From: Promethearchaeota archaeon
GTDB lineage: Archaea > Asgardarchaeota > Lokiarchaeia > Sigyniarchaeales > SOKP01
Direction of reading: 5' to 3'
DNA length: 44,993 nucleotides
NCBI GenBank assembly: GCA_014730165.1
Contig: WJIS01000065.1
Location: 1 to 44,993, forward strand
Below, piece after piece: positions 43,618 to 44,993 of the stretch. The stretch's first letter is position 1; every line of letters starts with the position of its first letter. Below the pieces are notes generated by a model. It was not told where the DNA came from. It worked only from the letters and a program-made list of their open reading frames with translations, and ran no database searches. A program made the position numbers and the translations under genes.

Positions 43618-44853
43618 TTATCCAAAATCTTTTTCTTCATCTTGGGGATCTAAAGCATCTTGTTCAATATCGCGCCCAAGCCATTTCTCACTTAGGAGTT
43701 CTTTATAGTATTCATGTTGAATTATTAAAGACATGATTTCAGAAGTCCCCGTCCAAATCATACTTAATCTCGCATCTCTAAGGAGTCGTTCGATTGGATA
43801 TACTGTAGAATAACCTATTCCTCCCATTACTTGCATAGCAAGATTCACAACCTCCCAACATTTTTCGGTGGAAAATTTTTTTGATTCTGAAACAAATCTT
43901 CTTTGCACTGAGGGCGGTGCTCCATTATCAATCGCCGTTGCGGTATTATAAACTTGATTTCGGGCAGCATCAAGGAGTGTTATTCCTTCAGCTACTTTAA
44001 AACTCACTGCTTCAAACTTTTTGATAACTTGACCAAATGCTTTTCTCTTTGAACTATATTTTGCTGCTACTCTTAAACAAGCTCGAGCAGTTCCAAGTAT
44101 TCCAGCTGCAGTCGTCATTCTCTCGGGAACCATCATCTGATAGAAAATCTTACCTCCGCTTCCTTCTTGTCCGATTAAATTTTCTTTTGGGACTTCTACA
44201 TCGGTAAACTTTAATCGTCCTGCTCCACCTCCCCTTGTTCCCATCAGTCCATATACATATTCCGTATCTACACCATCCGTTCTATCTACGAGGAATAGAC
44301 TTATTGATTCGTGTGGAGATGCTTTAGGGTCTGTTTTCGCATAAACGAGGAAGAAATCTGCTCCCTCCGCTCCTACAACAAAGCGTTTTTGACCATTTAA
44401 AATATAATGGTCTCCTTCTTTCACCGCCGTAGTTGTTGCACCAAAAAAATCTGATCCACCTCTAGGTTCTGTTAAAGCTTCTGCTGTGAATTTTTCACCC
44501 TTTAACATCGGAACTAAATATCGTTGCTTTTGATCTTCATTTCCAAATACATTTAAAGCTTCACCACAAATACTAACCAACGAGTAGAGACATCCTAAAC
44601 TCATTCCCAAAACTCCAATCTCCTCCAAAGCAACCACTTCATGCTTCCAGTCTAAACCTCTTCCACCATATTTCTCCGGAAATCTTAGTCCGATCAAATT
44701 ATGCTTTGCTAGGTTTTCAACATATTCTGTGGGATATTGAATTTCATCTTGGTCCATTTTTTTAAGAAGTGAATGAGGTACCTCATCTTTAACGAAACTT
44801 CTAACTTCATCTCTAACCGATCGTTCCGAATCACTTATAATATAATCAAACAT
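43618..44853 (-). CDS. Acyl-CoA dehydrogenase family protein
   Basis: A 411-residue FAD enzyme. It has the N-terminal helical domain, the beta domain with [17 protein letters not shown] near residue 130, and a C-terminal helical domain with [17 protein letters not shown] and [19 protein letters not shown]. The final motif reads [10 protein letters not shown]. The residue before G-T, the catalytic Glu in short/medium-chain enzymes, is Thr here, and the helix-G position used by long-chain and isovaleryl types is not Glu either, so the base is unclear. A charged tail ([10 protein letters not shown]) follows. No ETF genes are adjacent. It converges with the PFK gene. Confidence 0.88.
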   Translation of the reverse strand: MFDYIISDSERSVRDEVRSFVKDEVPHSLLKKMDQDEIQYPTEYVENLAKHNLIGLRFPEKYGGRGLDWKHEVVALEEIGVLGMSLGCLYSLVSICGEALNVFGNEDQKQRYLVPMLKGEKFTAEALTEPRGGSDFFGATTTAVKEGDHYILNGQKRFVVGAEGADFFLVYAKTDPKASPHESISLFLVDRTDGVDTEYVYGLMGTRGGGAGRLKFTDVEVPKENLIGQEGSGGKIFYQMMVPERMTTAAGILGTARACLRVAAKYSSKRKAFGQVIKKFEAVSFKVAEGITLLDAARNQVYNTATAIDNGAPPSVQRRFVSESKKFSTEKCWEVVNLAMQVMGGIGYSTVYPIERLLRDARLSMIWTGTSEIMSLIIQHEYYKELLSEKWLGRDIEQDALDPQDEEKDFG

Positions 44854-44993
44854 ATTTAATTCTCTCTTGAGTATTTTGAATTAAATAAAAGTAATACAAC
44901 TCAGAATATAAAATTTTAATTCAGATAGTTTAACTTACGAATTATTCAAATTTCTATTTTTATATTTAATTAGGAATGGGAAAAAAAAGACGA
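44854..44993. other. Right edge, 140 bp, no gene seen
   Basis: AT-rich sequence upstream of the acyl-CoA dehydrogenase gene. It probably contains that gene's promoter; nothing coding is evident before the window ends. Confidence 0.4.

Noticed and set aside
1-44993. CRISPR arrays, insertion sequences, rRNA genes, prophage
   Set aside because: No regularly spaced repeats, transposase, integrase, rRNA or phage structural genes were seen on either strand.

Overview
The window reads as a chromosomal segment of an AT-rich (roughly one-third G+C by eye) archaeon. Archaeal markers include GatD/GatE, a proteasome alpha subunit, SBDS with the Rrp4-Rrp41-Rrp42 exosome operon, eL43, prefoldin beta, TFB, KEOPS subunits, DUF2110, and tRNA genes with bulge-helix-bulge introns. 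The leucine-rich-repeat protein, the JAMM-like protein and the longin/roadblock-like small protein point to an Asgard archaeon, probably a Lokiarchaeia-type lineage. That placement is inference from gene content, not phylogeny.

Left third (1-14000): the end of a PD-(D/E)XK nuclease-like gene, pyrD-pyrK for pyrimidine synthesis, elp3, gatE-gatD, a solitary rpl2, a radical SAM/SPASM maturase, and a TFB. Divergent from the TFB lies the first of two convergent paralogues with the unusual order ribbon-helix-helix, HisKA-like dimerisation helix, receiver domain, and no kinase catalytic domain.

Middle (14000-20300): a tRNA-rich, gene-poor stretch. It has tRNA-Lys(CTT) with a non-canonical intron, tRNA-Ser(TGA) with a canonical intron, tRNA-Ser(GCT) with two non-canonical introns (D arm and T loop), an intact tRNA-Val(TAC), and just upstream of it a tRNA 5' half with a well-formed D-arm intron but no visible 3' half. 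Between them are a JAMM-like protein, an LRR protein, and a graveyard of decayed genes, the clearest being an FkbM-type methyltransferase pseudogene. DUF2110 closes the section.

20300-31200: a small roadblock/profilin-like protein and a polytopic membrane protein, then psmA-SBDS-rrp4-rrp41-rrp42. Next come two minus-strand genes, a DUF7064/CrtC-like lipocalin-fold protein and a 907-residue ATP-grasp/His-domain phosphotransferase resembling rifampicin phosphotransferase. After them are rpl37ae (eL43) and pcc1.

31200-45000: a coaB remnant, a small membrane protein, prefoldin beta, a DHH phosphoesterase, an ECF transporter core (two ATPases plus EcfT, no S component), KEOPS cgi121, a THUMP/Tan1-like protein, TsaC/YrdC, the four-subunit pyruvate:ferredoxin oxidoreductase (PorGDAB), a ZPR1 zinc-finger protein, a pyrophosphate-type phosphofructokinase, and an acyl-CoA dehydrogenase.

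Functional themes: tRNA modification and charging is over-represented (Elp3, GatDE, Pcc1, Cgi121, TsaC, Tan1-like), alongside RNA and protein quality control (exosome, SBDS, proteasome) and anaerobic central metabolism (Por, PPi-PFK). The least explained items are the kinase-less RHH-HisKA-REC pair, the disrupted tRNA set with an orphan 5' half, and the orphan ATP-grasp/His phosphotransferase. I see no CRISPR array, insertion sequence, rRNA gene or prophage.
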